Assembly (NCBI GenBank): GCA_027487865.1 | Contig: JAIYCT010000002.1 | Coordinates: forward strand, 27,038 to 91,037 | DNA: 64,000 bases | From: Microbacteriaceae bacterium | GTDB taxonomy: Bacteria; Actinomycetota; Actinomycetes; Actinomycetales; Microbacteriaceae | Direction of reading: 5' to 3' | In this document: positions 34,111 to 41,524 of the stretch, in pieces | Numbering within the stretch: the first letter of the stretch is position 1 | Layout: each line of letters opens with the position of its first letter | The notes under the pieces: generated by a model | What the model saw: only the letters and a program-made list of their open reading frames with translations | Database searches by the model: none | Told to the model about the DNA's origin: nothing | Translations under genes and position numbers: made by a program

Positions 34111-34449
34111 TTGTCAAACATTTGCACTGTGATCGCAATTTTCACGCCTAAGCCAGAGTTCGCATCTGAGATTAGAGACCTGCTTTACAGAGTTACACCT
34201 GTAGTTCACGAAGAGCCTGGCTGCGAGTTTTACACCATGAATGAAGATGTCGATGGACGCTTTATTCACGTTGAAGCCTGGACCACCCGTCAGCATTGGA
34301 TTGATCACATTGAGCAGCCCACCGTGAAGGAGATTCTCGCTGGAGTCGAAGGCAAGCTGGAGCGAGATGTCGAGGTCTACGAGCTTTACAACGTCCCAAC
34401 TGGCACAAGCGGCAAAGGTTCTTTGGCGCAAGCAGCAGCTAATGCGTAA
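34111..34449 (+). CDS. ABM-fold (antibiotic biosynthesis monooxygenase/YgiN-like) protein
   Basis: A 112-residue dimeric ferredoxin-like-fold protein. ICTVIAIFTPKPEFASEIRD, VHEEPGCEFYTM, FIHVEAWTTRQHW and the helix before YELYNV are family features. TTG 34111 follows GGAG by six bases. It is the last gene of the sugar operon. Relatives include quinol monooxygenases, haem-degrading proteins and aldose-related mutarotase-like (RhaM-type) folds. In this setting a sugar mutarotase-type role is as likely as an oxygenase. Confidence 0.75.
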   Translation: MSNICTVIAIFTPKPEFASEIRDLLYRVTPVVHEEPGCEFYTMNEDVDGRFIHVEAWTTRQHWIDHIEQPTVKEILAGVEGKLERDVEVYELYNVPTGTSGKGSLAQAAANA

Positions 34450-34480
34450 TTGAATCAGAGCTTGGTTCTAAACTAGGGAT

Positions 34481-34759
34481 ATGACCTGTCCACACTGCAA
34501 TGAAGCAATTTCTCCAACCGATTACAACTGCCCTGCCTGCGGCAAGCTGGTCGCAAGAACCCGGGAAGAGCTAAACCGGATCGATGTCAGGACCTCCAAG
34601 GGCATCGCCTGGGCGCTGGTCGGCATGGGTTTGGCGGGCTATGCATTTGTTGTTGCAAATAGCCAAACCGACTGGTTCTCTGCTTTGGACTTCGTTGCTC
34701 CAACGGCTGTGCTATTAGCAGGCCTTGGCGGTCTGCTATGGGTCAAGCGCAAGGGCTAA
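34481..34759 (+). CDS. Zinc-ribbon membrane protein
   Basis: A 92-residue protein. Two CxxC pairs, CPHCNE and CPACGK, make an N-terminal zinc ribbon. Two hydrophobic helices (about residues 43-60 and 68-86) follow, ending in KRKG. TAAACT ends six bases before the ATG and no ribosome site is visible, so the mRNA may be leaderless. Function unknown. Convergent with the prenyltransferase gene. Confidence 0.75.
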   Translation: MTCPHCNEAISPTDYNCPACGKLVARTREELNRIDVRTSKGIAWALVGMGLAGYAFVVANSQTDWFSALDFVAPTAVLLAGLGGLLWVKRKG

Positions 34760-34765
34760 TTACCT

Positions 34766-35593
34766 CTAAGCTCCAAGCATTAGCAGGATTACGTTTACCA
34801 GCGAAGCCAGAATCAATAGAAAAAAAGCTGTTCTCGGCGGCTGTCTCCTGAGCGATAGCAAACTCGCAATTCCCACCAACAACACAGTTGCGGCAAGACC
34901 TGCAGTCGCAGCTTCCGCAGAGAGATTTCTCGACTGGGTCACAACCAACAGCGTTGCAAACAGAGCACTTAGCGAAATCACAATCGCCGACAGACGTTGA
35001 CCCATCAGGTGGGGCAGGGCTCTGACTCCGGTGAGCTTATCTGCCTGCATATCGGGCAGAACATTTGCGAAGTGAGCAGAAACTCCCAGTAGTGCTGCAG
35101 CCAAAACTATCCATGGCTCGACCCAGAAAGGTTCAGTGGCAGCCATGCCAACAAAGATTGGTATGGTTCCAAAGCCAACTGCATAGGGAATCGGAGACAA
35201 CCAATTGAGTTTCATCCCGAGGTTGTATGACCAGCCCGCAAGAAGCATTAGGAGCATCACCAAAACAGCGCTGCTGCCCAAAGAGAGGGAAGTGACTATG
35301 GCCAGAGCTACTGCGCAGAGAGAGCCGGTTCGTAGCCAGGAGACGTTCACCAAACCGGAAACGGTTGGCTTGTCAGTCCTGTTCGCCGCAACATCGCGCT
35401 CGTAATCAATCCAGTCATTAGAGAGACCAACAGATATCTGCTGCAAAAGAACCGCGGCGAAAATCAGGCCAGCTCTTTCCATTGGTAATCCCAAGCCGAT
35501 AGCTAACAGTCCAGAAAACAGCGCAACGGCCAAACAGGGTATTGGATGGCTTGATCTAATCAGGGCCAAGGCTTTGCTATTTGCAAATCGCAC
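34766..35593 (-). CDS. UbiA-family prenyltransferase
   Basis: A 275-residue membrane enzyme with about eight helices. Both Asp-rich Mg-diphosphate motifs are visible: NDWIDYERD (about residues 59-67) and DMQADKLTG (about 184-192). RSSHPIPCLAV near the start fits the actinobacterial UbiA subgroup of unassigned acceptor. It would join an isoprenoid diphosphate to an acceptor molecule. It is unlike the elongase-like UbiA protein at 39970, so the two are not duplicates. Downstream on the same strand lies nothing closely linked. Confidence 0.85.
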   Translation of the reverse strand: MRFANSKALALIRSSHPIPCLAVALFSGLLAIGLGLPMERAGLIFAAVLLQQISVGLSNDWIDYERDVAANRTDKPTVSGLVNVSWLRTGSLCAVALAIVTSLSLGSSAVLVMLLMLLAGWSYNLGMKLNWLSPIPYAVGFGTIPIFVGMAATEPFWVEPWIVLAAALLGVSAHFANVLPDMQADKLTGVRALPHLMGQRLSAIVISLSALFATLLVVTQSRNLSAEAATAGLAATVLLVGIASLLSLRRQPPRTAFFLLILASLVNVILLMLGA

Positions 35594-35619
35594 TTTGAAC
35601 CCCTTTCAATGCCGAACAA

Positions 35620-35877
35620 CTACCTAAAGCTGATTTTCTTGGCTTCCATAATCACTTTGATGCGGGCGATTGCAGACTTGCCCATGCCATGCAGAGCGGT
35701 GAGTTCCGCAAGCGAAATCCTTCTTAGGTCTGAAACCTTGTAGAGCTTGGCATCCACCAGTGCGCGCCTGGCAGGGGCTGAAAGCCCAATTCTTTGCCAC
35801 TCTTGATCATGCAGGTCGTAGTCGTCTCTGCCTGCAGTCACTGCACGCTTGATGGCCCTCTGAGGTTTTTGAGACAT
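35620..35877 (-). CDS. RpoA-CTD-like helix-hairpin-helix protein
   Basis: An 85-residue protein. IGLSAPARRALVDAKLYKVS, DLRRISLAELTALHGMGKSA and IARIK match the helix-hairpin-helix fold of the RNA polymerase alpha C-terminal domain. There it contacts AT-rich DNA and activators. There is no polymerase part. A basic N-terminus (KPQRAIKRAVTAGR) precedes the fold. It may bind DNA or nucleoprotein. It lies in a minus-strand run with a small membrane protein and a YCII-like gene. Confidence 0.75.
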   Translation of the reverse strand: MSQKPQRAIKRAVTAGRDDYDLHDQEWQRIGLSAPARRALVDAKLYKVSDLRRISLAELTALHGMGKSAIARIKVIMEAKKISFR

Positions 35878-35882
35878 GTCAA

Positions 35883-36266
35883 TTACTTCCTAGCCAAAGC
35901 CCAGGCGTAGGCAGCGCTAAACCCAAACCCAACCAGCGCGTAAGCCTGTGCAAACCAGCTCCCGTTGGTATAAATCGTGAGCGTTACAACTCCAAGGGCG
36001 GCTGCACTCACCAGCATCAAACGGCCAGAAAACAGGACACCCTTGTCAGTGCCGTGCTTGGAAACCGAATACATGTTTCCCGAAAGTGCGACCAAGGTCA
36101 CTCCAATCATTCGCATGGCCCATTCAAGCTCTTGAGTGCTTGGCAGCCAAAGTAGATCGTTGAAGATGTTTGGCACGGCAATTAGCGCGATGGCGCTCAG
36201 ACCAAATACCAAGGAGCCTGCGGCGAGGACTTTACGGATTGCTGCAATGGAACGGGGCTTTGTCAT
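35883..36266 (-). CDS. Small four-helix membrane protein, unknown function
   Basis: A 127-residue hydrophobic protein with four predicted helices: around VLAAGSLVFGLSAIALIAV, MRMIGVTLVALSGNMY, LMLVSAAALGVVTLTIY and the C-terminal YALVGFGFSAAYAWALA. I do not recognise the family. ATG 36266 has GAGG about eight bases upstream. A GTG three codons earlier overlaps that site. Confidence 0.65.
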   Translation of the reverse strand: MTKPRSIAAIRKVLAAGSLVFGLSAIALIAVPNIFNDLLWLPSTQELEWAMRMIGVTLVALSGNMYSVSKHGTDKGVLFSGRLMLVSAAALGVVTLTIYTNGSWFAQAYALVGFGFSAAYAWALARK

Positions 36267-36328
36267 GATGACCACCTCTTCGTGCTCTGAGCCTTAGTTG
36301 GTGTCAGTCTAAAGCTAACTATTTTGCG

Positions 36329-36661
36329 CTACTGCCCAAGGTAGGGGCGCAGCTCTACCTTTCGGTTGCAAGCTTTAGAGCCGGCAAGCGCGAGCTCGTG
36401 AGCCTGCGCGTCTGACTCGGCTTGGATAAGCCAAAAGCCGCTGTAGAACTCCTCGGAGTCAAATAACGATCCTGGCGTGACTAGCCTTGCGTCTTGGCGA
36501 TTGTCGATGACCTTGGCGGTTGCAGGAGCTCCAATGCCAGCCGCGGTGATCCAGTGGCTGTTGGACTGCAGGTGATCGTTGAAGGCATCAATCGCTGCCA
36601 TCTCTCCTGGGCCGCCGGTGTTGGTTGCGGTGTCAATCACATAAATCACGTAGCGCTTCAA
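36329..36661 (-). CDS. YCII-related domain protein
   Basis: A 110-residue ferredoxin-like protein. KRYVIYVIDT at the start, the His in FNDHLQSNSHWITAAGIG, and SEEFYSGFWLIQAES resemble YCII/DGPF domain proteins, in which His and Asp form a putative active site. TTG 36661 is preferred: it starts just after the MFS stop, with AAGGA nine bases before it, and gives the usual family N-terminus. Function unknown. Confidence 0.7.
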   Translation of the reverse strand: MKRYVIYVIDTATNTGGPGEMAAIDAFNDHLQSNSHWITAAGIGAPATAKVIDNRQDARLVTPGSLFDSEEFYSGFWLIQAESDAQAHELALAGSKACNRKVELRPYLGQ

Positions 36662-36666
36662 TTTCT

Positions 36667-37911
36667 CTAATCCTTCTTGGTCCAAGCTGTCTCTAAGTTC
36701 ACGACGAATCTAAAGCCCCACAGGGCCAGTACTGAACAGGCAATACCGCCTGCGATAAATGGCAGGCGAAGATCGATACTTGCCAAAACACCACCTAATA
36801 GCGAACCAACAGGCATCAGACCCCAAACCAAGGTTCTTCTGGTTCCATGAATGCGACCAAACAGTTCACCCGGGATGATCTGGTGGTAGGTGGACATCAG
36901 GAGGATGTTCCAGCCGGTGATGACCAGCGAACTCAAGCCCATAAGCGCTGCCGTCACCAAATAGTTAGGAGAGAAGCCCTGAATGACAACCATCACGCTG
37001 GATAGGAAGATCGACCAGGCCATGGTGGTGGTTCTCCCAAAGCGTTCCGAAAGCTTGGGCACAATAAGCGACCCAACCAAGGCTCCAACAGCGGTGGCTG
37101 CAAATATGAATCCAAATAGCGCGACCGGAGTCTGCAGCGTCTCGGTGAGGAACAGCACCATCGTCGAAGATGATGCCGAGAAGAAGAAGCCAATCGAAGA
37201 GGTGAGTAGAACCAGCTTTAGCAGGACCTTGTCTTCGTAGAGGTAGCGAATGCCAAAACGAACGTCTTCCCAGAAGCCGGTAGGGGCTTTTACTTTGGCA
37301 GGAACATCAGAAATTGAGTAAGCCCTCGGAATTGCGAGTACTAGGACTACCGCGAGCAGAATTCCTCCGGCACCAAAGTAGAACGGCAGGGCAATTGATG
37401 CGGCGAACAGCAAACCGCTAACCGGTGCTCCAACAAACTCAGCCAGGGTTGTGCCCACAATCTGCAATCTGGCATTACCTCGGTCGAGCTGGTCCTTGGT
37501 CAACACCTCGGGCATCATCGACTGCAGGGTGGTGTCGTAGATCACTTCACCCACGCCGAAGATAAAGACTGCGCCAAGCAGAATCGGCAATGTAATCAGC
37601 TCTAATCCGGTCGTGATGGCGATAATCAAGACCGCAATTAGCCTGAAGGCATTGGCAACCGCCAGCATGGTTCGGCGATTGATGCGGTCTACCAAACCGC
37701 CAATTGGGATGGCAAAGAACAGCCACGGCAGCATGCTTAGGGCAGCGATTGTAGAGATCCAGAACGGATCTTTAGTGAGCGTGGTTGCCAGCAGCGGAGC
37801 TGCGGTTTTGAGAAGGCCGTCAGCTAAATTGCTAGCTGCGCTCGCAGTCCAGAGTCGCTGAAAAGCGGCACTGAATTTGATCTTCGTTGATTCAGAAATC
37901 TGTCTAGCCAT
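36667..37911 (-). CDS. MFS transporter (12-TM)
   Basis: A 414-residue membrane protein with twelve hydrophobic segments. GGLVDRINRRTMLAVANAFR is the loop 2-3 motif of the major facilitator superfamily, and PKLSERFGRTTTMAWSIFL its counterpart in the second half. It resembles the actinobacterial MFS_3-like drug/enterobactin exporters. The next gene starts immediately after its stop. Substrate is unknown. Confidence 0.88.
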   Translation of the reverse strand: MARQISESTKIKFSAAFQRLWTASAASNLADGLLKTAAPLLATTLTKDPFWISTIAALSMLPWLFFAIPIGGLVDRINRRTMLAVANAFRLIAVLIIAITTGLELITLPILLGAVFIFGVGEVIYDTTLQSMMPEVLTKDQLDRGNARLQIVGTTLAEFVGAPVSGLLFAASIALPFYFGAGGILLAVVLVLAIPRAYSISDVPAKVKAPTGFWEDVRFGIRYLYEDKVLLKLVLLTSSIGFFFSASSSTMVLFLTETLQTPVALFGFIFAATAVGALVGSLIVPKLSERFGRTTTMAWSIFLSSVMVVIQGFSPNYLVTAALMGLSSLVITGWNILLMSTYHQIIPGELFGRIHGTRRTLVWGLMPVGSLLGGVLASIDLRLPFIAGGIACSVLALWGFRFVVNLETAWTKKD

Positions 37912-37942
37912 TCTCTAGTTTTGACCACTAGAGCCTAGCGTC

Positions 37943-38530
37943 TTACAGCTTGGTGATAACTATTTCAGAGAGCGCTTTGCGCTCCCTCGGAGTCGCCTCG
38001 CGCTGCTTTAGTTCATCGCTAACGGTCGATGCATCTCCCTGCATACCAACTGTGATCACGCAGGTTAGCCAGGCATCTTCGATGCCAACCAGCTTGAGAA
38101 TCTCATCGTGAATTACGCCACCCATGTAGTGGGCCTTGAGGCCCATGGACTCGGCCTCGAAGACAATTTGGCTTGTTGCCAGAGCGTTGTTGAAGTAGGC
38201 GGAATTGCGGTCTAGCTCGGTGCCATCGGACTTGAACTTGTCGGCAAAGGCCAAAACATAAAGCGATGCGTGAGGTGCCCAAGATGCATTGAAACCTGTG
38301 AGGCCAACGGTTGAAATCGATTCGAAAAGCTCCTCGCCACGAAGGGCAAATCCAAAGCGCCACGGCTGTGCATTGTTACCTGATGCAGCCCACCTGGCAG
38401 CCTCGGCAAGCCTAAGCACCTGCTCGTGAGTCATCTGGTGGGTAGGGTCATAAACCCTTGGGCTCCAGCGGTTTGCGAGTAGATCGGAGATTGGCACGGA
38501 CGTGTTTGCAGGCTTTTGGATTTTGGTCAT
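37943..38530 (-). CDS. Nitroreductase-family flavoprotein
   Basis: A 195-residue FMN enzyme. RWSPRVYDPTHQMTHEQVL and EAARWAASGNNAQPWRFGF are the FMN-binding start, and SMGLKAHYMGGVIHDEILKL the family middle. The C-terminus ends in the TPRERKALSEIV stretch of many actinobacterial members. A TAGGAAAA site precedes the ATG. It probably reduces nitro or quinone compounds with NAD(P)H. It lies just downstream of the carotenoid-type genes on the same strand. Confidence 0.88.
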   Translation of the reverse strand: MTKIQKPANTSVPISDLLANRWSPRVYDPTHQMTHEQVLRLAEAARWAASGNNAQPWRFGFALRGEELFESISTVGLTGFNASWAPHASLYVLAFADKFKSDGTELDRNSAYFNNALATSQIVFEAESMGLKAHYMGGVIHDEILKLVGIEDAWLTCVITVGMQGDASTVSDELKQREATPRERKALSEIVITKL

Positions 38531-38548
38531 AGTTTTCCTAACAGCTAG

Positions 38549-39970
38549 TTACTTCTTGGGCTTCCCAATTTTTCTAAGCATTGCCCTGGTGGCAATCAAG
38601 GTTCCGCCAAGCACAGCCGGTATGCCGCCGCCCGGGTGAACTGAGGCACCCACTCGCCAAAGTCTTGGTCGTAGCGGGTTGTGATACTGCGGGTTGTGGA
38701 ATGGACCAGACTGCCAAAGCGGTGAGGTTGCGCCGTAGAGTGCACCACCGGCAGCACCAAACTGAGCAAAGTAATCCGGGTTCAAAATCTCATACTCTTC
38801 AAACAGCTCGTCGATCGCAACTTTCAAGCCCAGCTTTTGTGAGACCCGGTCCAGCTCGTTTCTTACCCACTCGCTATTGAGGTCGTGCATTTTGCCATCG
38901 GCAGGAGCGGTTATCAAAACAGCAACGGTGTCCTTGGTGTTTGGGTAGATCTCACCGGCCCGGTAGTAGTTCACAAAGGTCATGGTTTGCTCAGGAGGTA
39001 GGGCGTGATCCAAGCTGTGATGAAGCTTTTCTGCATCGTCGGGCATGATCACCGAGTGGGTTACCACATCCTCGGGAAGTGGCTTTTTGAGAACTGCGTA
39101 TATGGCAACACCTGAGCAGGAGCGATGCTTGGCAAGTTTGTTTGGCTTACCGGTTTGAATTGCCTTCAGCACACCCGGATCCAGTGAACTAACCAGGTGA
39201 TCAAAACCGTACTCAGCAGTCTGGGTTTTTACCGAGCGCTTGCCGATTTCTTTGACACCAGCACCAAGTTCGATCTTGGCTCCGGCTGCAACGGCAAGTC
39301 GGCTCAGAGCCAAGGCAATTTCATTCACTCCACCAACCGGCACCGAGATTCCCTGGGTCGCCATGGCAGCGGTCATTGATGCGTAGAGCGCTAGCGATCG
39401 GTTAGGTGAAACACCGGCGTTTAGGGTGTGGATTGAGATCACTTCTTTGAGCGCTTGGGGCATATAGCTAAGCGACTTGAGATAGCTGGAAGTGGTGAGC
39501 CTTATCCCGTAAACCTTTGCCATTTTGGCCAGTGCCGGCAGCGCGGCTGGATCTAGCGGGCTTGAGGTCAATAGCTTTGAAATCGACGGAGTCAGCGCAT
39601 CGTGTTCTTTGGAGAACTGGCTCCAGGCTTTGTGCCAGTGATGCTCGGGCCTAACAGGTAGATCCGTGACGTGATTTCTTAGGTAGTAGCGACCGACCTC
39701 TTTGAGTTTGGTGAAACTCAAACTCGCGTGAGCCTTGGCCTGCACTTTTCCAAGTGAGTCAAAGGTGTCTAGAACCTGCTGCCAGACCTCCGGGAAGGTA
39801 ACCAGGGCAGGTCCGGTATCCATGCGCTGGCCGGCCAGTTCAATTCTTCTCGACTTACCGCCAAGCCAATTGTTTTTCTCTAAAACGATGACTTCGTGAC
39901 CTGCTTGCGCAAGTAAAGCGGCGCTCGCAAGACCCGAGAGTCCGGCTCCTAAAACGACGATCCTTGCCAC
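38549..39970 (-). CDS. Carotenoid desaturase-like FAD oxidoreductase (CrtI/CrtD family)
   Basis: A 473-residue flavoprotein. VVLGAGLSGLASAALLAQAG and HEVIVLEKNNWLGGKSR bind FAD. The C-terminal RVGASVHPGGGIPAVLGGTL is the bacterial carotenoid desaturase signature. Its stop side is near the nitroreductase, and its ATG shares a base with the stop of the elongase-like UbiA gene, so these two are coupled. CrtI (phytoene) and CrtD (3,4-desaturase) cannot be separated by eye. Next to an elongase, a CrtD-like role in C50 carotenoid synthesis is favoured. Confidence 0.75.
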   Translation of the reverse strand: MARIVVLGAGLSGLASAALLAQAGHEVIVLEKNNWLGGKSRRIELAGQRMDTGPALVTFPEVWQQVLDTFDSLGKVQAKAHASLSFTKLKEVGRYYLRNHVTDLPVRPEHHWHKAWSQFSKEHDALTPSISKLLTSSPLDPAALPALAKMAKVYGIRLTTSSYLKSLSYMPQALKEVISIHTLNAGVSPNRSLALYASMTAAMATQGISVPVGGVNEIALALSRLAVAAGAKIELGAGVKEIGKRSVKTQTAEYGFDHLVSSLDPGVLKAIQTGKPNKLAKHRSCSGVAIYAVLKKPLPEDVVTHSVIMPDDAEKLHHSLDHALPPEQTMTFVNYYRAGEIYPNTKDTVAVLITAPADGKMHDLNSEWVRNELDRVSQKLGLKVAIDELFEEYEILNPDYFAQFGAAGGALYGATSPLWQSGPFHNPQYHNPLRPRLWRVGASVHPGGGIPAVLGGTLIATRAMLRKIGKPKK

Positions 39971-40809
39971 TAAAACCAGCCGAGAGCGATTGCCGTTACT
40001 AGCTGCACGCCTGCCACAGCACCGGCAACATATGGGAATGCGATTGAGTACTTATAAACATCGTGGGCACGCTTTGGCGTTGGAGTCCGCCAAACGGTAA
40101 GCACTAGGTAGCCGGCGATAAGTAGGTTCACGATTGCAACCGGGATGCTCACCAGTGCAAACAAGATCGTTGATACTGCCCACCAAAAACCAGACCAAAC
40201 CAAAGTCTTTTTGACACCGAGGTGCACCGCGGTGGTTTGAATGCCGGTGTCAGAATCCTGCGGGATGTCCTGGATGGCGTCATAGGCATGCTTGGCAATT
40301 GACCAGGCCATCAACCCAAATACCGCCAGCCACATTGGCTCGTGACCAAGTGCCAATGGCACAAATGCCAGTGGGAAGGCGTAATCGGTGTTGGAGAAAC
40401 TGTCTAAATATGGACGGGCCTTGAACCTAAGCGGAGGAGCGGAGTAGAAGGTGAAGAACAGGCTATAGGCGACCATCCAGGCAGTTGCCTGCCAGGGCAG
40501 GGTGACTGCGAAGTAAACCAAGAATGGAACGTTGGTAAGGATTACTCCCCACCAGATTGGCTTGACTTCACTCGGGGAAATGTGAGCGCCCTCGTAGCCA
40601 CCCTTGCGGGCGTTGATGTTGTCGGTTTCCTGGTCAAAGATGTCGTTGATGCCGTAGATCAAAAGATTGAAGGGCAGCGTTACCCAAATAAGAATCGGCA
40701 GCATGCGCCAGTCCCAGAGGTAGCCGGCAAGCCACATACCCATCACTGAGGTGCCGATGGTGTTTACCCACAGCACTGGGCGGGAGATTACTAATAGGCG
40801 TCTGAGCAC
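39970..40809 (-). CDS. UbiA-family prenyltransferase, lycopene-elongase-like
   Basis: A 279-residue membrane enzyme with about eight helices. Asp motifs are NDIFDQETD (about residues 54-62) and DIPQDSDTG (about 188-196). SRPVLWVNTIG at the start and FSNTDYAFPLAFVPLALG resemble CrtEb/Lye elongases that add C5 units to lycopene. It is coupled to the desaturase-like gene downstream. The pair suggests C50 (bacterioruberin- or sarcinaxanthin-type) pigment. A phytoene synthase or cyclase is not in this window. Confidence 0.7.
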   Translation of the reverse strand: MLRRLLVISRPVLWVNTIGTSVMGMWLAGYLWDWRMLPILIWVTLPFNLLIYGINDIFDQETDNINARKGGYEGAHISPSEVKPIWWGVILTNVPFLVYFAVTLPWQATAWMVAYSLFFTFYSAPPLRFKARPYLDSFSNTDYAFPLAFVPLALGHEPMWLAVFGLMAWSIAKHAYDAIQDIPQDSDTGIQTTAVHLGVKKTLVWSGFWWAVSTILFALVSIPVAIVNLLIAGYLVLTVWRTPTPKRAHDVYKYSIAFPYVAGAVAGVQLVTAIALGWF

Positions 40810-40828
40810 CCCACCAGCCTAAGCCAAA

Positions 40829-40852
40829 GCCCATAGATAATTAGCTATGGGC
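40829..40852 (+). promoter_or_regulatory. Leaderless promoter with start-codon inverted repeat
   Basis: GATAAT at 40836-40841 ends five bases before the ATG at 40847, so transcription could begin at the start codon. GCCCATAG (40829-40836) and CTATGGGC (40845-40852) form an inverted repeat around it, possibly a protein-binding dyad. The stem cannot form in a leaderless mRNA. Confidence 0.4.
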
Positions 40853-41176
40853 AAAAAGCGAATCTCGGTACAAGAGGGCCAACTGGCGCTGGCCAACCTG
40901 CCAGAACAGATGCCCACCGCGGTTCGCTACCTGCTACAAGAAATCGAGATTCGCCACCCGGGTGGAACTGTTGAACTACGAGTTCCTCCCTATGGTGCGG
41001 TGCAGTGCATCGCCGGTATGGACCACCGCCGCGGCACACCACCAAATGTGGTTGAGATCATTCCGGAACTTTTCATCGAGCTCGCACTAAAGCGAATCTC
41101 CTTCGATCAAGTGCCAATTGGTGCAGGCCTTGTGCTCTCTGGAGTCCGTGCCCACGAAATCGCTTTGGTCTTTTGA
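40847..41176 (+). CDS. Sterol-carrier-family protein
   Basis: A 109-residue protein beside purF. VPPYGAVQCIAG, HRRGTPPNVVEI and the closing LVLSGVRAHEIALVF match the short actinobacterial SCP-2-like proteins that conventionally lie next to purF. A lipid- or ligand-binding role is assumed from the fold; nothing specific is known to me. The gene has no ribosome site and appears leaderless. Confidence 0.75.
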   Translation: MGKKRISVQEGQLALANLPEQMPTAVRYLLQEIEIRHPGGTVELRVPPYGAVQCIAGMDHRRGTPPNVVEIIPELFIELALKRISFDQVPIGAGLVLSGVRAHEIALVF

Positions 41177-41242
41177 CAAATCCGGCCAACCCATTTGCGT
41201 AAAACCCCCCGATGGCAAGCCAAAACCTTGTTTAATACTTAT

Positions 41243-41524
41243 GTGACCAAGCCCAAGCAAAACCTGCCCGAAGAGGTAGAGATTCGCCGTGCACCAAAGA
41301 TTGCAACCTGGGCTATTACTGGCGCTGTTTTTGGAGCAGTCACAGCCTTTGTGGTCTTCCTTCTTATCCCGCAAGATCAGCGGTCTAACGAGAACATTCT
41401 CGGACTGTTGATTCTGTCCCTTGGCTCGCTGGGCTTTGGCCTCGGTTTGTTCTTCGCACTTGCAATTGATTTGCTTACCTCAAGAAGGACCAAGCGAGCG
41501 TTGGCCGAAAGAGCCGATCAGTGA
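41243..41524 (+). CDS. Two-helix membrane protein upstream of purF
   Basis: A 93-residue protein. A short charged N-terminus with EIRRAPK precedes helices ATWAITGAVFGAVTAFVVFL and ILGLLILSLGSLGFGLGLFF, and a basic tail follows. Actinobacterial purF neighbours of this layout are conserved but uncharacterised. GTG 41243 gives the shortest family-like N-terminus. A TTG at 41195 is an alternative. No ribosome site precedes either. The stop overlaps the purF start. Confidence 0.6.
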   Translation: MTKPKQNLPEEVEIRRAPKIATWAITGAVFGAVTAFVVFLLIPQDQRSNENILGLLILSLGSLGFGLGLFFALAIDLLTSRRTKRALAERADQ

